From assembly GCF_025137375.1 (NCBI RefSeq), contig NZ_CP073720.1, positions 1,264,501-1,328,500 on the forward strand: a stretch of 64,000 nt of DNA. The letters are read 5' to 3'. This DNA comes from Dactylosporangium fulvum (GTDB lineage Bacteria; Actinomycetota; Actinomycetes; Mycobacteriales; Micromonosporaceae). Below, in pieces: positions 56,676-64,000 of the stretch. Position numbers and translations under genes: made by a program. The notes beneath the pieces were generated by a model. It made no database searches. It was given only the letters and a program-made list of their open reading frames with translations, and was not told where the DNA came from. Each line of letters starts with the position of its first letter. Within the stretch, counting starts at the first letter, position 1.

Positions 56676-56968
56676 GTGTTACAGGTTCAGAACCTTGAGG
56701 TCGTCTACGACGACGTGATGTTGCGTCAGCCTGGCCGTGCCCCCGGTCGGATCGTCGCGCTGCTCGGTGCGAACGGCGCGGGCAAGACCACCCTGTTGCG
56801 GGCCCTGCTCGACGTGCACGACGGCGCGGTCACCGGGTGCCGTCACGCTCGACGACCGGCCGATCCACCGGCCGCGTCCGGCCGCGATCGTGCGCTGCGG
56901 CGTCAGCCAGGTCATGCAGGGCCGGCGCACGTTCGCCGAGCTCGCCGTCGTCACCCCGACAACCGCGC
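56676..56968 (+). pseudogene. Decayed LivF-type ABC transporter ATPase
   Basis: The first frame reads LQVQNLEVVYDDVML, then PGRIVALLGANGAGKTTLLR (Walker A) and DVHDGAV; the matching continuation GAVTLDDRPIHRPRPAAIVR then CGVSQVMQGRRTFAEL is in the next frame, so a frameshift lies near 56835. Segments between DDVML and PGR and after LLRAL are also missing, and the gene stops before the signature and Walker B motifs, at a palindromic element. It is a truncated, frameshifted remnant of a branched-chain amino acid or urea ABC ATPase. GTG 56676. Confidence 0.85.
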
Positions 56969-56969
56969 T

Positions 56970-57039
56970 GATCTTGGAGTTGTGGTGCTTGACAAATCCG
57001 GACAAATTCGGAGGTTCATGGCGCCACAACTCCAAGATC
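56970..57039. repeat. Palindromic element with 16-bp perfect arms
   Basis: GATCTTGGAGTTGTGG (56970-56985) and CCACAACTCCAAGATC (57024-57039) are perfect arms. It lies at the broken 3' end of the LivF-type pseudogene. Bases 57040-57330 hold no gene I can support, only the promoter region and ribosome site of the next gene. Confidence 0.85.
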
Positions 57040-57330
57040 GGCGCGTAGTTTTCGGGGTCATGAAAAAGTCGGGCGTCGGAGGTGGCAAGGCCGGCGACCA
57101 GGTCCCGGTGCTGCGTGAGTCGGTGCGTCGACCGAACGGGTGGTCTTTGTCACCACGCGGATCGAACGGTGTCCATTGTGGAGTAGTTCGATCCGGATCA
57201 TCCGGATCATGGTCGGAAACGCGACAGTTCTTCGCGTCCTGGTGGTCGGTAGGCTGGCGCAATTTCAGCGGGTGCGGGGACCCCCAGACCCTCCCGCTGC
57301 CTCGGCCTCACCCTCAGGAGGGGACGGTCC

Positions 57331-60300
57331 ATGTCGATGCGTCGACAAACCCTGCGCACGTTCCTTGCCGCCGCGCTCATGGCCAGCGTCATCACGCCGA
57401 TCGCCGGTGGGCAGCCGGCCGCGGCGGCGACGATGCCGACCGGCTTCCAGGAACAGGTGGTCTTCAGCGGGCTCAACAACCCCACGAACATCGAGTTCTC
57501 CCCGGACGGCCGCGTCTTCGTCGCCGAGAAGCGTGGCGTCATCAAGGTCTTCGACAGCCTGGCCGACCCGATCCCGGACACGTTCGCCGACCTGCGCACC
57601 AACGTGCACGACCAGTGGGACCGCGGCCTGCTCGGCCTCGCGCTGGCGCCCGGCTTCCCGGCCAACCCCTGGGTCTACGTCCTCTACACCTACGATGCCC
57701 TGCCCGGCGGCACCGCGCCGCGGTGGAACGACGTCTGCCCCGACGCCAACAACGGTACCTGCGTCGTCACCGGCCGCCTCTCCCGTCTGCAGGCCGCCGG
57801 CAACCAGATGACCGGCAGCGAGCAGGTCCTCATCACCGACTGGTGTCAGCAGTTCCCCAGCCACTCGATCGGCGACCTGCGCTTCGGCGCCGACGGCGCG
57901 CTCTACGCGTCCTCCGGCGACGGCGCCAGCTTCAGCGCCACCGACTACGGCCAGTTCGGCAGCCCGGTCAACCCGTGCGGCGACCCGCCGGGCGGTGCGA
58001 TGAACCCACCGACCGCCGAGGGCGGCGCGCTGCGCTCCCAGGACGTCCGGACCACCGGCGACGCGACGCAGCTCAACGGCACGATCATCCGGATCGACCC
58101 GAACACCGGCGCCGCCATGCCGAACAACCCGCTCGCCGCGTCGGCCGACGCCAACACCCGCCGGATCGTCGCCTACGGCATGCGCAACCCGTTCCGGTTC
58201 ACCATTCGCCCCGGCACCAACGAGGTCTGGAGCGGCGAGGTCGGCTGGAACGCGTACGAGGAGATCAACCGGGTGGCGAACCCGACCGGCACACCGGTCG
58301 GCAACTACGGGTGGCCGTGCATCGAGGGCCCGAACCCGCAGGGCGGCTACCAGGGCGCGAACCTCAACCTGTGCACGCCGATGTACGGCGCGAACCCGTC
58401 GGTACCGAACGTCCAGCCCTACTACTCGTGGAACCACAACGCGAAGGTGGTCGCCGGCGAGTCGTGCCCGAGCGGCAGCTCGTCGTCGTCCGGCGTGGCG
58501 TTCTACCCGTCCGACACCGGCCCCTACCCGGCGGCGTACCGCGGCGCCATGTTCTTCTCCGACTACAGCCGCGACTGCATCTGGGCGATGATGCCGGGCA
58601 CCAACGGCCTGCCGAACCCGTCGAACATCATCACGTTCGCCGCCGGCGCCGCGAACCCGGTCGACCTCGCCGTCGGCCCCGGCAACGAGCTGTACTACGT
58701 GGACCTGGGCGGCACCGTCCGGCGGATCCGGTACTTCGACGGCAACCAGCCGCCGGTCGCCGCGATCACCGCGGACCGTACCGCCGGCGGCACCCCGCTC
58801 ACGGTGAACTTCGACGGCTCGACGTCCACCGATGCCGACCCCGCCGACCAGGGCCTGCTGAAGTACCAGTGGGACTTCACCAACGACGGCACGTTCGACA
58901 CCGGCGCCCCGTCGGCGACGCCCACCGCCACGTACACGTACACGACACCCGGCACGTACACGGCCCGCCTGCGGGTCACCGACACGCTCGGCGTCACCAA
59001 CGACAAGACCATCACGATCACGGCCGGCAACGACGCGCCGACCGCGATCATCGACAGCCCGGCGAGCAGCCTCACCTGGGCGGTCGGCGACACGATCAAC
59101 TTCTCCGGGCACGCCACCGACCCGCAGCAGGGCACCCTGCCGGCGTCGGCGCTGAACTGGACGATCGTCCTGCACCACTGCTCGTCGCCGGGCGTGTGCC
59201 ACGAGCACCCGATGCAGACGCTCACCGGCGTCGCGAGCGGCACGCTCACCGCACCCGACCACGAGTACCCGTCGTATCTCGAGTTCCGCCTGACGGCGAC
59301 CGACGCGGGCGGGCTGACCAGCACCACCACGGTCAACGTGCAGCCGAAGACGGTCGACCTCACGTTCGTGTCCAACCCGGCCGGCCTCCAGCTGACCGTG
59401 GGCGCGACGAGCGCGACGGCGCCGTTCACCCGTACCGTCATCCAGGGCTCGACCAACACGGTCAGCGCTCCGACGCCACAGAACCAGAACGGCGTCCCGC
59501 AGGCGTTCGCGAGCTGGTCGGACGGCGGCGCGCAGACCCACGTGGTGACCGCACCGACGACCGACCGGACGTACACCGCCAACTACACCTCGTCGTGCGG
59601 CGACAGCTTCGGCTACACCTGCTCGGCGAGCGCGCGGACGTTCATCCCGGCCGAGGGCACGGTGCTGCCGCTGACCGGCGACGACAACCTCACCCAGATC
59701 ACGCTGCCGTTCGGCTTCAAGTTCTACGGCACCACGTACAACTCGGCCTGGGTCGACACCAACGGCCGGCTGAGCTTCGCCAACCAGGGCACCTCGACGA
59801 TCGCGCACGGGGCCATCCCGTCGACGTCGCTGCCCAACTCGACGATCTACGCCTACTGGTCGGACATGGTCGTCGACGGCTCGGCGAGCGTGCGCACCGC
59901 GCTGATCGGCACCGCGCCCAACCGGCAGTTCGTCGTCGAGTGGCGCAACGCCTACCAGTACGGCTTCACGTCCCGGCGGATCAACGCCGAGGCGGTGCTG
60001 TACGAGAACGGTGACGTCGTGACCAACTACTCCGGCATCGACAACACCGCGGAGGCGGGTGCGTCGGCGACCGTCGGCATCGAGAACGCCGCCGGCACGG
60101 TCGGCATCCAGTACTCGAACAACACCTCGGCCCTCCAGAACGGCATCGGCGTGCTGTTCAAGGCGCCGGGTGGCGGCGAGGAGCCACCGCCGGTGAAGGG
60201 CACGATCACCGGCACGGTCACCAACCAGGGCACCGGCACGCCGGTGTCGGGCGCGACCGTCACGCTGTCGCCGGGTGGCGCCACGAAGACGACGGCCGCG

Positions 60301-61026
60301 AACGGCACGTACACCTTCACCGACGTCACGGCGGGCAACTACACCGTCAGCGCGTCGGTCGGGTCCGGCGGGGCCTGCGGCGGCGGTGGCGCGAGCGCAC
60401 CGGTGACCGTCACGTCCGGCACCTCGACCGTGAACCTCGCGCTGACGCAGGGCGCCGACGCGTTCGGCTACACCTGCGCCGACGGCACCCGGGCGTTCAT
60501 CGACGCCGACACGCCGCTCACCCTGACCGGTGACGACAGCATCGCCCAGCTGACGTTGCCGTTCCCGGTCAAGTTGTACGGGCAGAGCTACCTGTCCGCA
60601 TGGGTCGACACCAACGGCAAGGTCAGCTTCGTGGACCCCGGCGCTGCCAACGCCGACCACACGACCCTGCCGACGACCGCGGCCCCGAACGCGACCGCGT
60701 ACCCGTTCTGGTCCGACCTCGTGGTCGACGGCTCGGCGAGCGTCCGCACCGGGCTGACCGGAACGGCGCCGAACCGGGCGTACGTCGTCGAGTGGCGCAA
60801 CGTGTACCTCTACGGCAACACGTCACGGCGCCTGACGTTCGAGGCGGTCTTCTACGAGAACGGCGACATCGCCTTCGCGTACAAGGACCTCGACAACGCC
60901 TTCGAGCAGGGCAGCAACGCCACGGTCGGCATCGAGAACGCGGCCGGGACGATCGCCTACCAGTACTCGAACAACCAGCCGACACTGCAGAGCGGCAAGG
61001 GGGTCCTCTTCCACCCGCCTGCGTGA
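57331..61026 (+). CDS. Large secreted glucose/sorbosone dehydrogenase-like protein with PKD and repeated C-terminal modules
   Basis: A 1231-residue exported protein. Signal peptide (about 1-33); six-bladed propeller of the PQQ-dependent sugar dehydrogenase type (about 40-470; FSGLNNPTNIEFSPDGRVFV, RGLLGLALAPGF, YGMRNPFRFTI, GNYGWPCIEG); PKD domain (about 475-565); Ig-like region; two copies of a 180-residue module beginning DSFGYTC (758) and DAFGYTC (1043) and both containing WVDTNG and VVDGSASVRT; a carboxypeptidase-regulatory-like domain (956-1012) between them. ATG 57331 follows AGGAGGGG. It probably oxidises or binds sugars outside the cell. Confidence 0.9.
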   Translation: MSMRRQTLRTFLAAALMASVITPIAGGQPAAAATMPTGFQEQVVFSGLNNPTNIEFSPDGRVFVAEKRGVIKVFDSLADPIPDTFADLRTNVHDQWDRGLLGLALAPGFPANPWVYVLYTYDALPGGTAPRWNDVCPDANNGTCVVTGRLSRLQAAGNQMTGSEQVLITDWCQQFPSHSIGDLRFGADGALYASSGDGASFSATDYGQFGSPVNPCGDPPGGAMNPPTAEGGALRSQDVRTTGDATQLNGTIIRIDPNTGAAMPNNPLAASADANTRRIVAYGMRNPFRFTIRPGTNEVWSGEVGWNAYEEINRVANPTGTPVGNYGWPCIEGPNPQGGYQGANLNLCTPMYGANPSVPNVQPYYSWNHNAKVVAGESCPSGSSSSSGVAFYPSDTGPYPAAYRGAMFFSDYSRDCIWAMMPGTNGLPNPSNIITFAAGAANPVDLAVGPGNELYYVDLGGTVRRIRYFDGNQPPVAAITADRTAGGTPLTVNFDGSTSTDADPADQGLLKYQWDFTNDGTFDTGAPSATPTATYTYTTPGTYTARLRVTDTLGVTNDKTITITAGNDAPTAIIDSPASSLTWAVGDTINFSGHATDPQQGTLPASALNWTIVLHHCSSPGVCHEHPMQTLTGVASGTLTAPDHEYPSYLEFRLTATDAGGLTSTTTVNVQPKTVDLTFVSNPAGLQLTVGATSATAPFTRTVIQGSTNTVSAPTPQNQNGVPQAFASWSDGGAQTHVVTAPTTDRTYTANYTSSCGDSFGYTCSASARTFIPAEGTVLPLTGDDNLTQITLPFGFKFYGTTYNSAWVDTNGRLSFANQGTSTIAHGAIPSTSLPNSTIYAYWSDMVVDGSASVRTALIGTAPNRQFVVEWRNAYQYGFTSRRINAEAVLYENGDVVTNYSGIDNTAEAGASATVGIENAAGTVGIQYSNNTSALQNGIGVLFKAPGGGEEPPPVKGTITGTVTNQGTGTPVSGATVTLSPGGATKTTAANGTYTFTDVTAGNYTVSASVGSGGACGGGGASAPVTVTSGTSTVNLALTQGADAFGYTCADGTRAFIDADTPLTLTGDDSIAQLTLPFPVKLYGQSYLSAWVDTNGKVSFVDPGAANADHTTLPTTAAPNATAYPFWSDLVVDGSASVRTGLTGTAPNRAYVVEWRNVYLYGNTSRRLTFEAVFYENGDIAFAYKDLDNAFEQGSNATVGIENAAGTIAYQYSNNQPTLQSGKGVLFHPPA

Positions 61027-61040
61027 CGGTCCACCGGCGT

Positions 61041-61087
61041 GCATGACGCCGACCGGTGCTTCCTACGGGCATCGGCCGGCGTCATGC
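61041..61087 (+). terminator. Terminator after the large secreted protein
   Basis: GCATGACGCCGACCG (61041-61055) pairs with CGGCCGGCGTCATGC (61073-61087) at 14 of 15 positions, 14 bp past the stop. Confidence 0.75.
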
Positions 61088-61116
61088 GTCAGCCGCCTTT
61101 CCTTTTCGCGTTGTGG

Positions 61117-61968
61117 TCAGCCGCGCTTCAGCTCACCGGCGACCTGCCGCATGAAGTCGATCGAGGCATCGTGCGCCAGGGCGCGATCGGCCAGCCGGCG
61201 CAGCACCTCCCGGTAGGTCACCACCGCGTCGGGTTCCTCCCAGAGGAGCCCCTGGCGGTAGAGCACACCGTCGTCGGCGCCGAACTCGAGCAGCGTGAAT
61301 TCGCCTTCCCAACCCGGGTGGTATCCCATGTTCAGCGGGGCGATGCGCACGTCGGCGTACGGCCGCTGGGCGAATTCGATCGCGTGCTCGATCTGGTCGA
61401 CGAGCAGCGCCTCGTCGTTGTGGACGGGCTGGCGACGCAGCACCGACTCGTCCAGCACCGTCAGGACCCGCGGCGGCTGCTCACGGGAGAGCAACTCATC
61501 CTGCCGCCGCATCCGGAATTCGACCCGCCGCTCCGCGACGGGTGAGTCGCCGTTGTGGTCGACGACGCTGGTCGCCGACGCGTAACGCCGGGTCTGCATC
61601 ATCGCCGGGAACATGATCGGCGACCACTCGCCGATGGCGACCGCCTCGGCTTCGAATCCCACGTAGGTGAGCATTTGCGAGGGCACACTCGCGCGGTACT
61701 CGTCCCACCACATCCGCCGCTTCGCCGCCCGAGCGAGCTCGAGCAGGTCGTCGACCATCTTGGTGTCGTGGACGCGGTAGTAGGCCAGGAGGCTGCGCAG
61801 GTCGCTCACCGAGATGGCGACGGTGCCGTTCTCGATGCGGATGAGCTTGGACAGCGACCACTCCATGTCGGCGGCCACCTGGTCCTGGGTCAGTTCGCGC
61901 TCGCGCCGGAGCCGCCTCAGTTCGGCCCGGAGGCGGCGCTTGCCCACGATAGGCCCGCTCATGGCCAT
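61117..61968 (-). CDS. XRE-type regulator with DUF5753 domain
   Basis: A 283-residue protein: N-terminal helix-turn-helix (about 14-72; LRRERELTQDQVAADMEWSL and SKLIRIENG), then a DUF5753 domain (about 95-280; FEAEAVAIGEWSPIMFPAMM, VLDESVLRR, IEFAQRPYADVRIAPLNMGY). Actinomycetes encode many, usually with a DUF397 partner, which is not seen adjacent here. ATG 61968 was chosen; ATG 61962 is equally possible. Confidence 0.88.
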   Translation of the reverse strand: MAMSGPIVGKRRLRAELRRLRRERELTQDQVAADMEWSLSKLIRIENGTVAISVSDLRSLLAYYRVHDTKMVDDLLELARAAKRRMWWDEYRASVPSQMLTYVGFEAEAVAIGEWSPIMFPAMMQTRRYASATSVVDHNGDSPVAERRVEFRMRRQDELLSREQPPRVLTVLDESVLRRQPVHNDEALLVDQIEHAIEFAQRPYADVRIAPLNMGYHPGWEGEFTLLEFGADDGVLYRQGLLWEEPDAVVTYREVLRRLADRALAHDASIDFMRQVAGELKRG

Positions 61969-62068
61969 CACCCCAATCGCGTACAAATGGCATCGCCCCC
62001 GTCGAGGGCTCCGCGTTTCTACCCGATTTGCGGCAGATGCACCCAGCGCTTTTCGTCGGTTCTCGACC

Positions 62069-62908
62069 TCACCGCGGGGTGTGGGCGGCCAGGAACATCT
62101 TGGCCATCGCGCTGGCCAGGCAGGTTTCCGCGACCTGTCGCATCGCCTCCCGCCGGGGCGCCGCCGACCGGTCGTTCACCGGCCCGAAGGGCAGCAGCGA
62201 TCCCGGCGTCAGCCGCAACCACGCGCCTGACGCCGGGATCCACGTGCCGAGCGGCTACTCCGGCAGCTCCGCCTGGGTACGGGCGGGTCCCGGCGGGGTG
62301 ATCCGCACCCGGCTGCAGCCGCCGATCTCGGTGCCGATGTCCTTGGCGGCCCGCTCCACCACCGGTGCGGTCGTGCGCAGCACCGGACGGTCGTTGCAGG
62401 CGGCGCCGTGGGCACCGGCGCCGCGCCGCGCCAGGTTGAGACCGACCAGCACCCCGGCGGCAACGGCGAGCGCGACGACGATGATCCCGATCGCGATCCA
62501 CCATGCGGTGGCCGAGGATCGCCGCTCGGGCGGCCGGACCGGTGGGGGCTGTACCGGTGGGGGCTCATACGGCTGCCGTTGCGTCGGGATCCGTTGCGGT
62601 GGCCAGGCTGCTGCCGGCTGGTGTGGCCAGACTTCGTCCTCCGGCTCCTCCTCGTCCTCGTTGTCCTCCTCGGCGGGTGTCCAGCCGGGCGCCGGCGTGT
62701 AGTCCGGCGGAGCATCGGGCGGCTGGGACGTGCCCGGTTCGGTCGGTGCTTGTGGCGCCCAGGGGGAGGGGGCGCCGGGATGAGCTGATTGCCCGGGCGA
62801 TCCGGTCGGCTCAGACCGGGGGCGTGGCATCTCACGCGGGGGCGGGACGTAAATCCCGTCTTCCGTGTGGTCGTCGTCGGGACGCCGGTGATGCCGGCCC
62901 TCCGTCAT
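62069..62908 (-). pseudogene. Pro-rich single-span membrane protein gene split by an in-frame amber codon
   Basis: The first 217 codons encode a Pro/Glu-rich cytoplasmic region (1-135), one transmembrane helix (about 137-158) and an external start ACNDRPVLRTTAPVVERAAK, GCSRVRITPPG, AELPE, then TAG (62255-62257). The same frame continues without a start as PLGTWIPASGAWLRLTPGS, LLPFGPVNDRS, REAMRQVAETCLASAMAKMF to TGA at 62069-62071. The joined product (279 residues) looks like one protein; TAC to TAG would explain the stop. The first part may still be made. ATG 62908. Confidence 0.65.
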
Positions 62909-63216
62909 TGCATCCCTTTCTCTCTGTGCTCAGGTCTCCCCGTGCTCGGGTTTCTGCTTGCTGCTCTTCCGCGGGCTCCCTGTGGCCACCGCTCGGTGCT
63001 CGCTACGCTCCGCGAAGCCCGGAAGGCGCACAGCGGCCAACCTAGCACTGGAAGATGTCGATGTGTGACCGCCTGGCTACGTATTGATCATGCTCTGCTG
63101 TGCAGTATCTGGCGACTGTGGCAAAACCGCCCATTTCTCCAGAACGCCTCAGCTCAGCCTGGTCCCGGCCGAACTCCAGGCACGTCCGTCCCGTTCCGGG
63201 CGATGGGGGAGAGGCG

Positions 63217-64000
63217 ATGTCGGTGGATGCCCGGCCGTTGCGCTGGTCTGTCGCGCTCGCCGTGCTCAGTGTCGGCTGGCTCGTCGCGCAGTGGCCGCAC
63301 GTCCTGATCCACCCGGCCATCGGCTGGCTGCCCGCCCCCGCGTCCGCGATCATCTCCGCGGTCGCGTGCTTCCGGACCGCCGCGGGCGCGCACGACCCGA
63401 AGACCGGCCGGTTCTGGCGGCACCTCGGGATCACCCTGCTGGTCCTCTTCGCCGCCGTGCTGAGCAGCGCCTACGACGCCCTGGCCGGTCCCGGCGCGCC
63501 GACGCAGCGCGCCAGTTCGCTCTCGATGCTGTTGTACGTCGCCGCCGTCCTCGTCCTGCTCTGGGGACTGCTCCGGCTGCCCATCCGCCGCCGGAGCGGC
63601 CACGACCTGCTCACGTTCGGGCTGGACATCACGATCGTCATCGCCGCCGCCGGCCTCATGACGTGGTTCGTCGCCGTCCGGGCGTCGATCGAGCTCACCC
63701 GGGCGACCGGCACGCTGTGGACCCTCTTCGGGATGTTGTTGATCGTCATGGCGGCGCTGGTCGCGATCGCCAAGGTGGCCCTCGCCGGAACCGGGGGCGT
63801 CGACCGCCGCGCGCTGTGGATCCTGGGCGGCACCCTGCTCGCCGGGGCCGTCGCCGGCGGTGCCGCGCCGCTGCTGACCGGCAAGCCGTACCTGAACGAC
63901 TGCCAGTTCTCGATCCCGGTCTGCTGCGTCGGCGTCGCGTGGGCCGCGCTGACCCAGCGGCGCGCGCTGCCCCGCTCGGCGCCCGACGCCGGCAGGTCCC
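63217..64000 (+). CDS. Multi-pass membrane protein (N-terminal part; runs off window)
   Basis: Open from ATG 63217, with GGGGGAGAGG just upstream, to the end of the window (261 codons). It has about eight hydrophobic helices (WSVALAVLSVGWLVAQW, HLGITLLVLFAAVL, LSMLLYVAAVLVLLWGLL, DITIVIAAAGLMTWFVAV, LFGMLLIVMAALVAIAKVAL and others). Such sensors often precede GGDEF/EAL domains in actinomycetes, but the C-terminal half is outside the window. The 308 bp before it (62909-63216) show no gene. Confidence 0.75.
   Translation, partial: MSVDARPLRWSVALAVLSVGWLVAQWPHVLIHPAIGWLPAPASAIISAVACFRTAAGAHDPKTGRFWRHLGITLLVLFAAVLSSAYDALAGPGAPTQRASSLSMLLYVAAVLVLLWGLLRLPIRRRSGHDLLTFGLDITIVIAAAGLMTWFVAVRASIELTRATGTLWTLFGMLLIVMAALVAIAKVALAGTGGVDRRALWILGGTLLAGAVAGGAAPLLTGKPYLNDCQFSIPVCCVGVAWAALTQRRALPRSAPDAGRS

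Noticed and set aside
57265..60660. 1131-codon minus-strand frame and a 1112-codon plus frame (56676-60014)
   Set aside because: Both are GC-driven shadows of the secreted dehydrogenase-like gene; only the start of the plus frame (LivF remnant) has meaning.

Overview
This is 64 kb of very GC-rich actinobacterial chromosome with many GTG and some TTG starts. WhiB1, PdtaS, a Kgd-type 2-oxoglutarate decarboxylase, nickel superoxide dismutase with its maturation peptidase, DUF3052, DUF6104 and a c-di-AMP riboswitch ahead of an NlpC/P60 hydrolase together suggest a filamentous actinomycete, most likely Micromonosporaceae. The family assignment is inference. No rRNA, tRNA, CRISPR array or prophage was seen.

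Layout: 0-3.5 kb holds the end of an MFS exporter, a SIS-domain sugar enzyme behind a repeated operator, a lipoprotein and pdtaS. 3.6-7.3 kb is an assimilatory sulfate reduction operon (leader peptide, sulfite reductase, zinc-ribbon protein, cysH, sirohydrochlorin chelatase). 7.6-11.3 kb is repeat-rich non-coding DNA holding two related repeat units; an IS21-family element (istA/istB) sits in the terminal hairpin of the first, with a 5-bp target duplication. 11.4-18.3 kb is conserved housekeeping sequence (whiB1, diacylglycerol kinase-like gene, GntR regulator, anti-sigma-like ATPase, sodN/sodX, malic enzyme, quinone oxidoreductase). 18.3-22 kb has two paralogous secreted hydrolases, an FAD oxidase that appears internally deleted, and a gene remnant. 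22-23.8 kb is another non-coding repeat island. 24-31 kb has kgd, an ABC exporter, DUF3052 and an OlsB/OlsA-like acyltransferase pair. 32-37 kb carries DUF4097-PadR and a response regulator-kinase-HtrA-like protease operon resembling mprA-mprB-pepD. After glpK, 38.9-45.3 kb is the most unusual block.

That block opens with an 1128-residue membrane protein: PqqD-like N-terminus, M50 site-2-type zinc protease, two cyclic-nucleotide-binding-like domains, a FecR-like domain and an extracellular tail. It is followed at once by a small Cys-rich protein and by a protein with a RiPP/NHLP-like leader joined to decapeptide repeats and Asp-rich calcium-binding-like repeats. A Tat-exported PHP-domain protein and a Lys/Arg-free acidic protein come next. 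I propose it as a candidate undescribed processing/export system.

45.3-64 kb holds a GGDEF-EAL protein, SAM methyltransferases, a secreted 5'-nucleotidase, a GH16-like membrane-anchored protein lacking the catalytic motif, an epimerase, a group 2 sigma factor, a riboswitch-controlled NlpC/P60 protein, a decayed LivF-type ABC gene, a 1231-residue secreted sugar-dehydrogenase-like protein, a DUF5753-type regulator, a gene split by an amber codon, and the start of a multi-pass membrane protein running off the window.
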